Below are positions 10,260 to 21,170 of a DNA stretch of 64,000 nt, in pieces. Each line of letters begins with the position of its first letter. Within the stretch, counting starts at the first letter, position 1. The notes beneath the pieces were generated by a model, which worked only from the letters and a program-made list of their open reading frames with translations, searched no databases and was not told the origin of the DNA. The DNA comes from Picochlorum sp. 'celeri' (taxonomy: Eukaryota > Chlorophyta > Trebouxiophyceae): contig JAACMV010000001.1 of NCBI GenBank assembly GCA_010909725.1, forward strand, positions 469,533 through 533,532. The letters are read 5' to 3'. The translations under genes and the position numbers were made by a program.

Positions 10260-11795
10260 ATGGTGTTTAGGTTGTTGCGTGCATCTTCTTCTCAGCTGTA
10301 CAGAGCAATAATAACGAGACCACAGCAACGAGGGTACCCACAACATAGATTCCTGTCCAAGACGATCGGCAAGGTATCACCTGTCTCTTCAATGAGTTTT
10401 TCGAGTGAAACGATATCGTATCTGGCCCAGGTGCCGGCTCAGAAGCTTGATGAAGACCTTATGGGGCCCCTTGGGTTTTCAGTGGACCAGCTCATGGAAC
10501 TGGCTGGATTGTCATGCGCGTGTGCGATACACGAGGAGTATAATACTGCGACACATGGTCGTGTACTAGTTCTGGTTGGGCCTGGGAATAACGGCGGGGA
10601 CGGCCTGGTTGCTGCCCGGCATTTGCATCATTTTGGATACCATGTGCAGGTCTGCTATCCAAAGCGAACGGACAAAGAACTGTATCGAAATCTGGTGATC
10701 CAGCTAGAATCTCTTCAAATACCGTTCGTTGATGTGGAGACTGTCCTGGAGGCAAGCCTGATATCACAAGCCAACATTGTGTTGGATGGATTATTTGGTT
10801 TTTCATTCAAGGGTTCCCCGCGTGCTCCGTTTGATGGACTTATTTCATCAATGGCTCGTGCTGTAGCTGCAAGAAGGGATGGCGATAATTTTGCTGTAGT
10901 TTCTATTGATGTACCCAGTGGATGGAATGTGGAGGAGGGCGACGTATCTGGATTAAATATGCAGCCAGACATGTTGATTAGTCTTACAGCACCAAAAATG
11001 TGTGCAAAGGAATTCCGTGGAGCTCATCACTATCTAGGAGGGAGATTTGTACCTCCCGAAATAGTTGAAAAATATGGATTGGTGCTGCCAAAGTACCCAG
11101 GATCATCCATGTGTGTGAAACTGGATAATGTCAGTAGGGATGTGTCCAACATTCGAAAAACTTATGCCACCGAAGCATTGACCGACATTCATATGCATGA
11201 AAATCCCATGGATCAATTCGCAGAATGGTTTGAGCTAGCAAAACACTGCAAAAATGTGGAGGAACCAAATGCCATGGCAGTTGCCAGTGTCAATTCTGAT
11301 GCACAGCCCTCTGTTCGAGTTGTATTGCTCAGAGGATTTTCTGATCATGGCTTTGTCTTTTATACAAACTATGAGAGCAGAAAGGGAAAAGACTTTGAAG
11401 GGAATCCAAAGGTTGCTGCGACATTCTACTGGGAACCACTTGGGATGAGTGTTCGAATAGAAGGCGCTATACAAAAACTGTCGGCTGCTGACAGCGATGC
11501 ATATTGGGCTTCCAGACCAAGAGAGCATCAAATTGGAGCATTATCGAGCGCCCAATCCTCAATTATAGAATCAAGTGAAGAGTTATTGAAAGCGTACGAA
11601 TCGGTGAAGGATGAGTATTCTTCCCAAGATGTGATTCCTAGACCATCATGGTGGGGAGGGTATATCATTCAGCCACATTCGATTGAATTTTGGAAGGGAA
11701 GGGCAAGTAGGTTGCATGATCGTGTCCTATATACGGCTGATTCAAAGACCACGGACCCTGCAAAACACTGGGTTCGCTCTCATTTGTCACCATGA
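10260..11795 (+). CDS. PDX3: NAD(P)HX epimerase fused to pyridoxamine 5'-phosphate oxidase
   Basis: Single exon, 511 aa. Residues about 1-45 resemble a transit peptide. Residues 50-285 form the YjeF-N/NAXE domain with the nucleotide motif VGPGNNGGDGLVAARHL and VVSIDVPSGW. Residues about 315-511 form PNPO, with RVVLLRGFSDHGFVFYTNY, EGNPKVAATFYW, RPREHQIGA and the C-terminal PRPSWWGGYIIQP and FWKGRASRLHDR. NAXE repairs damaged NAD(P)HX; PNPO makes pyridoxal 5'-phosphate with FMN. This fusion is the known plant PDX3 architecture, so it supports the green lineage. It is convergent with the Cpn20 gene (21 bp). Confidence 0.95.
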   Translation: MVFRLLRASSSQLYRAIITRPQQRGYPQHRFLSKTIGKVSPVSSMSFSSETISYLAQVPAQKLDEDLMGPLGFSVDQLMELAGLSCACAIHEEYNTATHGRVLVLVGPGNNGGDGLVAARHLHHFGYHVQVCYPKRTDKELYRNLVIQLESLQIPFVDVETVLEASLISQANIVLDGLFGFSFKGSPRAPFDGLISSMARAVAARRDGDNFAVVSIDVPSGWNVEEGDVSGLNMQPDMLISLTAPKMCAKEFRGAHHYLGGRFVPPEIVEKYGLVLPKYPGSSMCVKLDNVSRDVSNIRKTYATEALTDIHMHENPMDQFAEWFELAKHCKNVEEPNAMAVASVNSDAQPSVRVVLLRGFSDHGFVFYTNYESRKGKDFEGNPKVAATFYWEPLGMSVRIEGAIQKLSAADSDAYWASRPREHQIGALSSAQSSIIESSEELLKAYESVKDEYSSQDVIPRPSWWGGYIIQPHSIEFWKGRASRLHDRVLYTADSKTTDPAKHWVRSHLSP

Positions 11796-11816
11796 CGTTT
11801 ACATGTTAAATATCTA

Positions 11817-12681
11817 CTATGCCACAGCGGCAAGAATGTCGGCATCCTTCACCACTATATATTTGGCACCATCACTTCCTTCGAATTCAGAACCACTGAA
11901 CTTCTGGTACATCACTCGAGATCCCACAGTGGATCCTGGTGCGACCAGCTCACCCTCGGCATTCTTCATTCCAGGTCCAACTGCGACAACAGTTCCAATG
12001 GTTGGCTCCTCCTTGCTGGCATCGGTCAAAACAAGACCTCCAGCAGTTGAATCAGAGGCCTCATCCACTTTGATCAACACTCTATCCTGCAATGGCGTCA
12101 TCTTGGACACATCAGCCCCAGCTGGCAACACACCAACCAAGTCGTCATTCTTCAAAATCATATGGCCCTCTCCCTTAATCTCCACCTCTGTTCCTGCATA
12201 CTTTGAGTACACAACCACATCTCCGACCTTGACATCCTCAACGTTGGCAGACACAATTTCTCCCTGATTTGGCTTTGCCTGACTGGTTGAAGGTAAGAAG
12301 ATTCCAGAGGAAGTCTTCTCTTCGACAATCACAGACTTGACGACTACCCTATCTCCAAGTGGTGTGACCTTTGAAATCTGGATCAAACAATACGGCAATG
12401 TCATGGACATTCGCAGACGCAGTGGATCACTGGGCGTAGACAACCCACACAACTGTTGCTGGGCTTGCCCACAAAACTACTACTACTACTCAAATTACCC
12501 TCCCATTCCGCGCAAAATGCGTGCTCCTATTACATCAACTATATATCATAACAAATGTACCCACCTCACTTGGAACAGATACAGCAGCACGAACCACGAC
12601 TGCCCTGCTTCTGGAAGCAGATGCAGATGGGTGCCCGATAGCCCTGCGGCTGCCAGCCTGAACTCTCATTGCTGTCATCAT
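11817..12681 (-). CDS. CPN20: Plastid co-chaperonin Cpn20 (tandem GroES)
   Basis: Exons 12681-12565 and 12377-11817 encode 225 aa; the 187-bp intron has donor GTGGGT and acceptor CAG. The first exon is a plastid transit peptide rich in Arg, Ser and Ala (SASASRSRAVVVRAA). Two complete GroES domains follow: VTPLGDRVVVK with GIFLP, and MTPLQDRVLIK with GLVLT, each with a Gly-rich VGDVVVYSKYAG or VGSRVMYQKFSG segment. The duplicated form is typical of chloroplast Cpn20, which caps the Cpn60 ring. Its partner Cpn60 is at 44.6-46.7 kb. TTACA at 11799-11803 (minus TGTAA) lies just past the stop. Confidence 0.95.
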
Positions 12682-13674
<993 letters not shown>

Positions 13675-13711
13675 TATTCTATATAAGGTGTTATATATTG
13701 TAACAAATGAA

Positions 13712-15436
13712 CTAAAAGAAATTTGAGAGGCGTATGTTTGCTGTGTTCGTCACTCCACAGCATTGCAGGATTGACGATTCTAGAATTGGAATGAGTTTGT
13801 TCCCCCTGTCCAGTGCTATGGCAAGCCTGTGAGAATCAATTCCATATATTTTGACACGTGCGTGCTCCAGTGATGATGGAATAATATTGCTTTGCTGAAC
13901 GTCGTGGTGCCAATTTCCGACATGGACCTGAATATCGCCAGAACATGCCTCTATCCCAGCTAATACTCTTTCTTTCAGAATCCCTTCCCATGCTTCCTCT
14001 TCACCTGGTCTAATCGAAGACTTGCTTAAATCGATTTGGGGACAGAACGAGTGGACCATAGTAGCATGCTTTGCAAACATCAATGCTGCTGTTGCTCCCA
14101 TGCTATCGCCGATGAAAATCACTTTGGGATACTGTGATGCAATCTTTTCAATGGCATTGTCGTACTGAGAGTACCTCTCGTCGCCGCCACCATACCAACT
14201 TCTATGAGGATCAACAACGTACAATACATCAAAATTGATTTCCGCATGTGAATCGTTGTCGAAATTCTCTCTGACTCGTCGAATCGCGCCTCCCCAGTTG
14301 GGAACTCCTGGAGCACTTCCAAAGGCCACAACCAACACAGGTGAAGCATTTGCCACAGAGCTGTGCGCTCCTACATGTCGATCCAGCTTCCAGTAGCCGT
14401 CCATACTTTCTGATACGCAATTAGCAAAGATTCGGCTTGACAATACATTCTTCATGTCGTTGTTCGCGACCCTGTCATCTTCTATTGCTACCTGTACATC
14501 ATCCAGGCCAATGTGGAAGCAAATCTTCCTATTGGCAGCATGCACAAGATCCCTCACGTTCTCAGAATGGAGAGGATTTCCTTCTAACCACACTTTTCGT
14601 AACCTTGGAGCTTGCAGTATATCAACCGGAACTCGTTCGAGTTTATTTCCGTACAGTGACAAATCCTGTAGTTCTTGCATCTCTCCCAACTCTGAGGGGA
14701 TCTGTGTTAGCGAACAGTCTGCTGCAGACATCTTCTTGAGTTGATGCAAGCCCCTCAAAGTCGGAGGTAATCCCTCCAAATTTTTATTTCCTTGTAGCCA
14801 CAACTCCTCCAAGGAACTTAACATTCCAATTGTGTCACAAACACTCCGAAGTTGATTGCCATGCAAGTCCAAATTCCGAAGAGATGAAAGAGTGCCTATT
14901 GACTTTGGCAGTTCTTCTAGTCTATTCCCAGCAACGACCAATTCAGAAAGTGCGTTCAGAAGACCGATAGATTCCGGAAGACTCGTGAGCCTATTTCCAG
15001 CGATTGCGAGCTGCTTCAAATGAGGCAATGCTCCTATATCTGACGGAAGCTGCTCCAGCAGATTGCCATGCAACCAAAGCCCTTCTAAATTGTCCAGCAA
15101 ACATAATTCATCAGGAACCTCCCGAAGTCGATTTCCAGACAATTGTAATTTTTCTAAATTCCTCAGTCTCCCAATCCCACGTGGAATAGATGATAGATTG
15201 TTTCCTGCCAATGACAATTCAGTGAGACATTCTATATCAAAGACCTCTTCTGGGATCGACTCCAACTCACACTCTGACAAGTCTAATTTCCCATTATCTT
15301 GAGCAAGATTAAGTTTTACTCTGATATCCGCGCGAAGACTAGATTGAGCGCAAATATAACGACTTCTGGGCGTTTGTCGCCACACACCCTTGCGGACTCT
15401 GCAATGATGCAGACCAGTAGACAATGCCAGAGCCAT
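13712..15436 (-). CDS. Leucine-rich-repeat protein fused to an alpha/beta-hydrolase-like domain
   Basis: Single exon, 574 aa. Residues 1-45 are basic and may be a transit peptide. About ten LRRs of 23 residues follow (LTELSLAGNNLSSIPRGIGR and relatives), of the plant intracellular Ras-group type, up to about residue 300. After a linker, residues 345-560 form a second domain with VLVVAFGSAP, VLYVVDPHRSWYGGG and IGDSMGATAALMF, the nucleophile elbow GDSMG of an alpha/beta hydrolase. A candidate catalytic His lies in GIDSHRLAIA. Substrate is unknown. The start is only 13 bp downstream of the small membrane protein's stop. Confidence 0.85.
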   Translation of the reverse strand: MALALSTGLHHCRVRKGVWRQTPRSRYICAQSSLRADIRVKLNLAQDNGKLDLSECELESIPEEVFDIECLTELSLAGNNLSSIPRGIGRLRNLEKLQLSGNRLREVPDELCLLDNLEGLWLHGNLLEQLPSDIGALPHLKQLAIAGNRLTSLPESIGLLNALSELVVAGNRLEELPKSIGTLSSLRNLDLHGNQLRSVCDTIGMLSSLEELWLQGNKNLEGLPPTLRGLHQLKKMSAADCSLTQIPSELGEMQELQDLSLYGNKLERVPVDILQAPRLRKVWLEGNPLHSENVRDLVHAANRKICFHIGLDDVQVAIEDDRVANNDMKNVLSSRIFANCVSESMDGYWKLDRHVGAHSSVANASPVLVVAFGSAPGVPNWGGAIRRVRENFDNDSHAEINFDVLYVVDPHRSWYGGGDERYSQYDNAIEKIASQYPKVIFIGDSMGATAALMFAKHATMVHSFCPQIDLSKSSIRPGEEEAWEGILKERVLAGIEACSGDIQVHVGNWHHDVQQSNIIPSSLEHARVKIYGIDSHRLAIALDRGNKLIPILESSILQCCGVTNTANIRLSNFF

Positions 15437-15449
15437 TCTCTTTTTCTTC

Positions 15450-15741
15450 TTATTTCCTCAACTTACTACCAAGTTTCCACAGCGGTGCCTTCCACTTCTT
15501 TGTGTGAGTTCCTGTGCCATACATCGCTCACATCAACCACAGTACTCATGAATCAGAAAATACAGCAAGACTATACAACACAAAACTCACCACTCTTGTC
15601 CTTCTCTAGTCCGGCTCCAATCTGAGCCACCTTATCCGATGTTTTAGAATCCCTTAGAGATTTCGAATAATTCTCATATACCATCTGAAACGCCGCAAGA
15701 CTGACTGAGGCTGCCAAAATTCCAGCCACTGCCTGCCACAT
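15450..15741 (-). CDS. Small single-pass membrane protein, 70 aa
   Basis: Exons 15741-15591 and 15511-15450 total 213 nt. The 79-bp intron has donor GTGAGT and a GCACAG acceptor. The start MWQAVAGILAASVSLAAF leads directly into one hydrophobic segment, followed by a polar helix (YENYSKSLRDSK) and a basic tail (KKWKAPLWKLGSKLRK) made by the second exon. The length and topology resemble small organelle inner-membrane subunits, but I recognise no family. The reading depends on the splice choice. The next gene starts 13 bp after its stop. Confidence 0.5.
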
Positions 15742-16106
15742 GTAAGCTTCTATTCTTCCCACAATAGAGGGTGAGTGTTTACTTCGACATTTCTATTGCA
15801 TAAACAAGCAATATAGAAATGATTTAATGCCTCACAGAGTAGTTGCACGGTGGCATTATCTCGACACTAGAAGTCCGTATTTGAGAATATAAGCATTCAA
15901 GTGTACATTTGCAAAATTTGATTGTTCACAATGATGCATTCCCCAGATGACCCAAATTTTAAAGTTTTATAATTGCTAAATTCACACTGATACGTGGGAA
16001 TCGTATTTGCGAGCTTCCATCTGTGCTCGAAAGGTTTAGTTTCACAACTCCATGCATGTTGGAGAGCCATCTGCCACGGTAAACCACAAGGGAAGTAGAA
16101 GAGAAA
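15742..16106. other. Divergent intergenic region
   Basis: This 365-bp region separates the small membrane protein (minus) from EMG1 (plus). The minus-strand open frame across 15897-16178 overlaps EMG1 and has no family support. I see no gene. Confidence 0.4.
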
Positions 16107-16799
16107 ATGCCTGCAACAGGTGGAATAGAAATTACTGATATTGAGGATGAGAGAGCTCAGGAGGAAGCTGAGAAGCAAGGAGTCTATTTTGTTTTGGAGC
16201 AGGCCACTCTTGAAGTCGCCAAGGTTGGCAAGGGATACGATTTACTAAATTGCGATGATCACTATAGCTTTCTGAAGAAGCATGGTAAGGATCCAGCACA
16301 TTATAGACCCGATATCGCCCACCAGGCATTGTTGACAATATTAGATAGCCCGGCCAACAAGGCTGGGAAAGTGAAGGGTATATTTGTGCATACTTTTAAG
16401 AATGTGTTGATCCAGGTGAATACGCAGGTGCGTTTGCCAAGGACATACAAAAGATTTGCTGGATTAATGACGCAATTGTTGCAAAAATTGAGCATCAGGG
16501 CAACGAATGGTCCAGACAAGCTGTTGAAAGTGATCAAGGGACCTGTTGGGCGCCATCTTCCATCTGGTGCTCATCGCATTGGGTTCTCGAGGTCGGCAAA
16601 TAAAGTGATACCGATGCATGTACACCCAGCAATAGAAAAGACTGAGCCGTTGGTGTTCATCGTAGGAGCATTCTCACACGGCAAGATTGATGAAGGACTC
16701 GTGGATGAATACATTAGTATCTCAGAATATCCTCTAAGTGCAGCTTATGCTCTCAGCAGGATTACAAATGCACTCGAGCAGCGATGGAATATTGTTTAA
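16107..16799 (+). CDS. EMG1: 18S rRNA pseudouridine N1-methyltransferase EMG1/NEP1
   Basis: Single exon, 230 aa. After a short acidic N-terminus come VYFVLEQATLEVAKVGKGYDLLN, YRPDIAHQALLTILDSPANKAG, FVHTFKNVLIQVN, RIPRT-like RLPRTYKRFAGLM and LLKVIKGPVGRHLP, all conserved in Nep1. The C-terminal knot of this SPOUT methyltransferase has FIVGAFSHGKID and ISISEYPLSAAYALSRI. Nep1 methylates a hypermodified pseudouridine of 18S rRNA in the nucleolus and is needed for 40S assembly. Confidence 0.97.
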   Translation: MPATGGIEITDIEDERAQEEAEKQGVYFVLEQATLEVAKVGKGYDLLNCDDHYSFLKKHGKDPAHYRPDIAHQALLTILDSPANKAGKVKGIFVHTFKNVLIQVNTQVRLPRTYKRFAGLMTQLLQKLSIRATNGPDKLLKVIKGPVGRHLPSGAHRIGFSRSANKVIPMHVHPAIEKTEPLVFIVGAFSHGKIDEGLVDEYISISEYPLSAAYALSRITNALEQRWNIV

Positions 16800-16801
16800 T
16801 G

Positions 16802-16812
16802 TGTAATTTACA
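16802..16812. terminator. Bidirectional TGTAA poly(A) signal
   Basis: Inside the 15-bp gap between two convergent stops (16799 and 16815) lies TGTAATTTACA. It reads TGTAA on the plus strand and TGTAA again on the minus strand. UGUAA is the established poly(A) signal of green algae. That both genes use it is inferred. Confidence 0.6.
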
Positions 16813-16814
16813 TG

Positions 16815-19364
16815 CTATGAGCGGACGACTTTCGTCCCTCTAAACCATTTTGGATCCAATAGCCGAGCATAATGCACAGTTAAATCCACAAGTTCGTCAC
16901 AAATTTGAGCAGCCTCACCTCCAAAGCCACCTGATAACTGGTGTACAGAAAATGTAGCAATAACTGCTTGCCCAAGAGGTTTTAACACGTTCTTTTGTCG
17001 CTTGAATGCTCCTCGTTTTCTTTCAGCTTGATCAGCACAGTCCAATGCTGCCCTCATTATCACAAATGCTGCGTGCTGTGCATCCCATCGGACTTGTGAA
17101 ATCAACTTTTCATTCCATGGAAGTTTGTGCTTTTTCATTGTGAGCCGGAGCGTATCGTGTGCGTACGCTGTGTCTGCAATGATTGACAGAGTCTGAGTTA
17201 CTAAGGCTTTCAATGCATGGCATGATTCTGTTATATTTTCAGAACTGTCGACACTCCACGTCAAAAATTGCTCTGAAGCTGACTCCAGGGTTTCAATCGC
17301 GCCTGCAACTTCGCACATGGCATACCATTTCTCTTCATGCTTGGAGCTGCTGGGAATATTGGCAGCCAGAGGTTGATCCCCAAATGATCTTGCATGTTTT
17401 TTCACGTAATCCACTAGTTCGTACGTATCCTCACTATAAAACTCATCAACATTTACTGGAGCTGGAATTGTGTGATACTGACTCGAAGCCGATTCCACAA
17501 CATATTCCCTGCTTTCCCAGTCCACCGTCTGGTTGACAATGCCTCTATCTGTCAAAATCTCGTGATGAAGGGTGAAAAATGCAGGCACTCGTCGAATTGG
17601 CCATTCTGTTTTCGATACTGCCTTAGCATTGTTCCTTTTCTCCCTAGATTTTGACAAATTGAAAGGTTGAGGCACTGTTGCTGCGCGAGGTTTCACCTTT
17701 GCAACAGAGGCATTTGTGTTCTTCATCTTCTCCAACTCGTTTCTGTTGCTTGAATTCCGTAACGGGGCTTCTGATACTTCTGCAGAGCTGCTTATATTTC
17801 TTTTCACGAGTTGCTGCATTTCTGTAGGTGTTGAGCTGATTTCTGTTTTGCATTCACTCGGAGCACCGTGTGCCTCCTCATCTAGACTGCACACCCTATT
17901 CTGGCTATCTGATTTCTCAACAGACTCTTCCAGATCAACAGATGCTTCGTATTCGGCAAATGTATCACGAACCATCGCCTCGGCTTCTCCCAAGACTTTA
18001 TCTGGAATTCTAGGAATCCTTCGAGCATCATCGACAAGGGACGCAATCAGTTCCCTCAAATCTGAAGAGTCCTTGCAGTCCTCCGACGTCTGAATATCAT
18101 ATTCTTCAGTAGCTCTGGGATTTGACCAATCCAACTTCATATTCCTCAGGCTCCTGAACAAGTTTTCTATAATCTCATCACGCTCTTTTTGGCTCTCACC
18201 AATGGGAGGTTTGGCTGACATGACCTTCTCGCGAAGTGATTCCAAGTCGGATACAGCAATGGCGATTGGAACCATATTCTCCTGGAGATTTTCAATTCGA
18301 TCTTGTATTTCTGGTAACTTTTCTTCCTCCCATAACATTTTAGCCACGCGATGGGTGTCACCTTTTTCTAATGCCTTGTCTAGTTTAGATCCAAGTTCCT
18401 TTCTTCTCTTGGATACCATGGACAGGGCGCTCACAACATCATCAGATGCAGCTGACAAATCAATAGTCCACATCTTTATATCTCGAAGCAAATTATCATA
18501 ATCTACTGTAGCAATCGATTCCTCCATAGCTTTACTCACAGCTGCTTCATAGACAGATTCCCGTGTCTTGGACAATGCATCAGCCTGTCGAGCTGCATAC
18601 TGCGAGTCAGCCAATGCTCGAGCCAAATGTATATCTGGTAGCTGAGACGAATTGAGCCCATGCTGCCCCAAAGTAGCTACGCTTGTTTGAATAGATGAAT
18701 AGTATGCCCTCTCTTCCTCTGCAACACGCCGTGCAAGCTCAGCATCGCTTTCAAACTGAACAACTGAATTTGACGTCGACTGCAGAGATGATGTCAGATA
18801 TGATGGGGCATTTTGGGATGACGATAAAGCTGATCGCTGCCCAGCAGTGTTCGATATCTGTTTTCCGACGCTACTCTCTGCACCTTTTTGGCTGGTATCA
18901 CTGACATGAAATTTCTGACCCTGTAATGCTGATGCAGCCATATTAATATCATGTGACGAGGCCTTATGATACGAGGATTGCTGAGCCCCTTTCGACTGCC
19001 GCTGTGCCCCAGAAGAAGATGAAGTTTGATGGCGTTGACGCCGATGAGATGAAGACTCGGGCCTCTGCTTGGCATTCTTTGAAGCCTGGCGAGACCTGTT
19101 GGCCCCATCAGGCTTCTTCACCACCTCCTGTCTCCCATCACTCTTCTCCTTTGACGATTTGCTCGAATCAGCCTTATCCAAGTCCAAGCGCACTGGAGAT
19201 ATAGCAGACGATAGATCATTGTTTTCCCCCAGTAACCCCCGTTCTGGCGTCGGGGCGACCAACTCACTGCCCTCCTTCTTCTTCCTCCCAAGGGAAACCG
19301 TCTTTTTCAACCAACTCTTCATTCCCTCCCAATCCCTTGTATCACACGTTGTATCAGACCTCAA
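16815..19364 (-). CDS. Large protein with disordered N-terminus and conserved-looking helical C-terminus
   Basis: Single exon, up to 849 aa; a second in-frame ATG at 19322 (MKSWLKKTVSLGRKKK) is an equally good start. Residues about 30-240 are low-complexity, rich in Ser, Gln, Lys and Arg. A helical block follows (AELARRVAEEERAYY, then heptads through RRKELGSKLDKALEKG and LENLREKV-like repeats). After a second disordered part, the C-terminal 230 residues are dense and folded-looking (WPIRRVPAFFTLHHEI, KWYAMCEVAGAIETLES). I do not recognise the family. A cytoskeletal or scaffold role is possible but unproven. Confidence 0.75.
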   Translation of the reverse strand: MRSDTTCDTRDWEGMKSWLKKTVSLGRKKKEGSELVAPTPERGLLGENNDLSSAISPVRLDLDKADSSKSSKEKSDGRQEVVKKPDGANRSRQASKNAKQRPESSSHRRQRHQTSSSSGAQRQSKGAQQSSYHKASSHDINMAASALQGQKFHVSDTSQKGAESSVGKQISNTAGQRSALSSSQNAPSYLTSSLQSTSNSVVQFESDAELARRVAEEERAYYSSIQTSVATLGQHGLNSSQLPDIHLARALADSQYAARQADALSKTRESVYEAAVSKAMEESIATVDYDNLLRDIKMWTIDLSAASDDVVSALSMVSKRRKELGSKLDKALEKGDTHRVAKMLWEEEKLPEIQDRIENLQENMVPIAIAVSDLESLREKVMSAKPPIGESQKERDEIIENLFRSLRNMKLDWSNPRATEEYDIQTSEDCKDSSDLRELIASLVDDARRIPRIPDKVLGEAEAMVRDTFAEYEASVDLEESVEKSDSQNRVCSLDEEAHGAPSECKTEISSTPTEMQQLVKRNISSSAEVSEAPLRNSSNRNELEKMKNTNASVAKVKPRAATVPQPFNLSKSREKRNNAKAVSKTEWPIRRVPAFFTLHHEILTDRGIVNQTVDWESREYVVESASSQYHTIPAPVNVDEFYSEDTYELVDYVKKHARSFGDQPLAANIPSSSKHEEKWYAMCEVAGAIETLESASEQFLTWSVDSSENITESCHALKALVTQTLSIIADTAYAHDTLRLTMKKHKLPWNEKLISQVRWDAQHAAFVIMRAALDCADQAERKRGAFKRQKNVLKPLGQAVIATFSVHQLSGGFGGEAAQICDELVDLTVHYARLLDPKWFRGTKVVRS

Positions 19365-19913
19365 TAATAAATTCTATTCGTAAAATACCGTCATCGACGC
19401 ATTCATATCCTTCACAGCGCCAACACCAAGTTGTCCACCTGGGAACAAACACAAAGAGCATCCATCCTGGTACGATCACACCTCCCATATACCCACTGTA
19501 TCCAATTCTGAATACCATCTACTGGTCCTTTGCCTACAAAAGGCCTTGTGAGCCGACAACATAGTCTACCGTGTTGCTCTTGTACTGTACCACCCATCCA
19601 ATCAACGCACGACCGTACGAATTGATTGATCAAGTTGAATACATAATATTCAAATCAAGGAAGTCTGCGTTTGAAAATTAGCCGAGCAAACATGCCAATC
19701 ACGGACAGATATCCGCAGCCGTGCCACAATTTATTCAGCATATATTGTCCTACACCTAGGTATACGTTGACACGGACGGAAGGGTTGCGTACGCAGTTTC
19801 AGTTCATTGTCATGCACCCGTCCACGTGAACTTTGTCAAAAGTATACGAGATTGAAGTTTATTTTCGTACTCTGAGATAGACATTCACCATATTTTTAGA
19901 TATTATATCCAAG
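19365..19913. other. Divergent promoter region
   Basis: This 549-bp region lies between the 849-aa gene (minus) and PRPP synthetase (plus), one of the longer gaps in the window. I see no gene; open frames here lack splice or family support. Confidence 0.45.
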
Positions 19914-21137
19914 ATGAAGTGTTTACGGCTGCAACAGAGCGCATTGGCGCCGAGCTCGAGTACCGGCGGTGTGACGGGGAGGGTTCACTGTTCTCGCCGC
20001 GGTGAGGGTAGGATGTGGCAGCGCAGTTTCAGAGAAAGTGGTAGAAAGGTTGCAGGAGGAGTGATGGTGTGCTCAGCCGCCAATTTTGACGTGTCAAAGA
20101 GTGGGGGGGAGAGGCCTGTTCTTCAGAATGAAAGTTGGGAGCAGACGATGCGAAGTGCGACTCCTGTGTTTCCTCGGGAGGGCAACTATATCAAAGATAA
20201 GCTGAGGGTGTTTTCAGGAACATCGAATAGAGCTCTTGCGGAGGAGGTGGCGTGTTATCTGGGACTGGACCTGTCACCTATTCGTATCAAGAGATTTGCT
20301 GATGGGGAGATTTATGTGCAAGTTGGCGAGTCGATTAGAGGTTGCGATGTGTTTTTAGTGCAGCCAACATGCCCACCAGTGAATGATAATCTCATGGAGC
20401 TGCTGGTTATGGTGGATGCGTGTCGGAGAGCATCTGCGCGATCAATCACAGCTGTGCTGCCATACTTTGGATACGCACGCGCAGACAGAAAGACTCAGGG
20501 AAGGGAATCCATTGCTGCAAAGTTGACAGCAAATATTCTTACAGAAGCTGGCGCTGATAGAGTTTTGGCGATGGACCTTCACAGCGGGCAGTGTGTGGGG
20601 TATTTTGATATTCCTGTGGATCATGTGTATGGGGATGCTGTTATTCTGGATTATCTTGCATCGAAAAGAATTTCTACTGGGGATTTGGTGGTTGTGTCCC
20701 CGGATGTTGGGGGTGTGGCAAGGGCTCGAGCGTTTGCCAAGAAATTGAATGATGTTCCATTGGCCATTGTCGACAAGAGGAGGAGCAGCCATAATGTGAG
20801 CGAGGTCATGAACATTATTGGTGATGTGAAAGGCAAGGTAGCTGTCCTTGTTGATGACATGATTGATACAGCTGGAACTATCACAAATGCTGCAAAGGTG
20901 TTGAGGCAGGAAGGAGCTCGTGAAGTGTATGCATGTGCATCACATGCTGTCTTCTCTCCACCTGCTATAGAGAGACTGTCCGGTGGTGTTTTCGAGGAAG
21001 TTATTGTGACAAATACAATACCTGTCGCTCCTGAAAACCAGTTCAAAGAACTAACTGTGTTGTCTGTCGCTAATTTGCTCGGAGAAACCATTTGGAGGGT
21101 GTACAATGCAACATCTGTCCAGTCAATTAGAGAATAG
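19914..21137 (+). CDS. PRPS: Ribose-phosphate pyrophosphokinase (PRPP synthetase)
   Basis: Single exon, 407 aa. The first about 75 residues form a Ser/Arg-rich transit-like extension, suggesting a plastid enzyme. The catalytic part starts at KLRVFSGTSNRALAEEVA and keeps KRFADGEIYVQ, PYFGYARADRKTQGRE (ATP loop), MDLHSGQ, VVSPDVGG, IVDKRR and the PRPP-binding loop VLVDDMIDTAGT. It makes PRPP from ribose 5-phosphate and ATP for purine, pyrimidine, His, Trp and NAD synthesis. It is convergent with the TCAIM-like gene (33 bp). Confidence 0.97.
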   Translation: MKCLRLQQSALAPSSSTGGVTGRVHCSRRGEGRMWQRSFRESGRKVAGGVMVCSAANFDVSKSGGERPVLQNESWEQTMRSATPVFPREGNYIKDKLRVFSGTSNRALAEEVACYLGLDLSPIRIKRFADGEIYVQVGESIRGCDVFLVQPTCPPVNDNLMELLVMVDACRRASARSITAVLPYFGYARADRKTQGRESIAAKLTANILTEAGADRVLAMDLHSGQCVGYFDIPVDHVYGDAVILDYLASKRISTGDLVVVSPDVGGVARARAFAKKLNDVPLAIVDKRRSSHNVSEVMNIIGDVKGKVAVLVDDMIDTAGTITNAAKVLRQEGAREVYACASHAVFSPPAIERLSGGVFEEVIVTNTIPVAPENQFKELTVLSVANLLGETIWRVYNATSVQSIRE

Positions 21138-21170
21138 ATTTCTTGGTTTGTTTAACAATAATATTTTCAT

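Noticed and set aside
15897..16178. Minus-strand open frame overlapping the EMG1 start
   Set aside because: It overlaps a strongly conserved gene on the other strand and has hydrophobic low-complexity composition without support.
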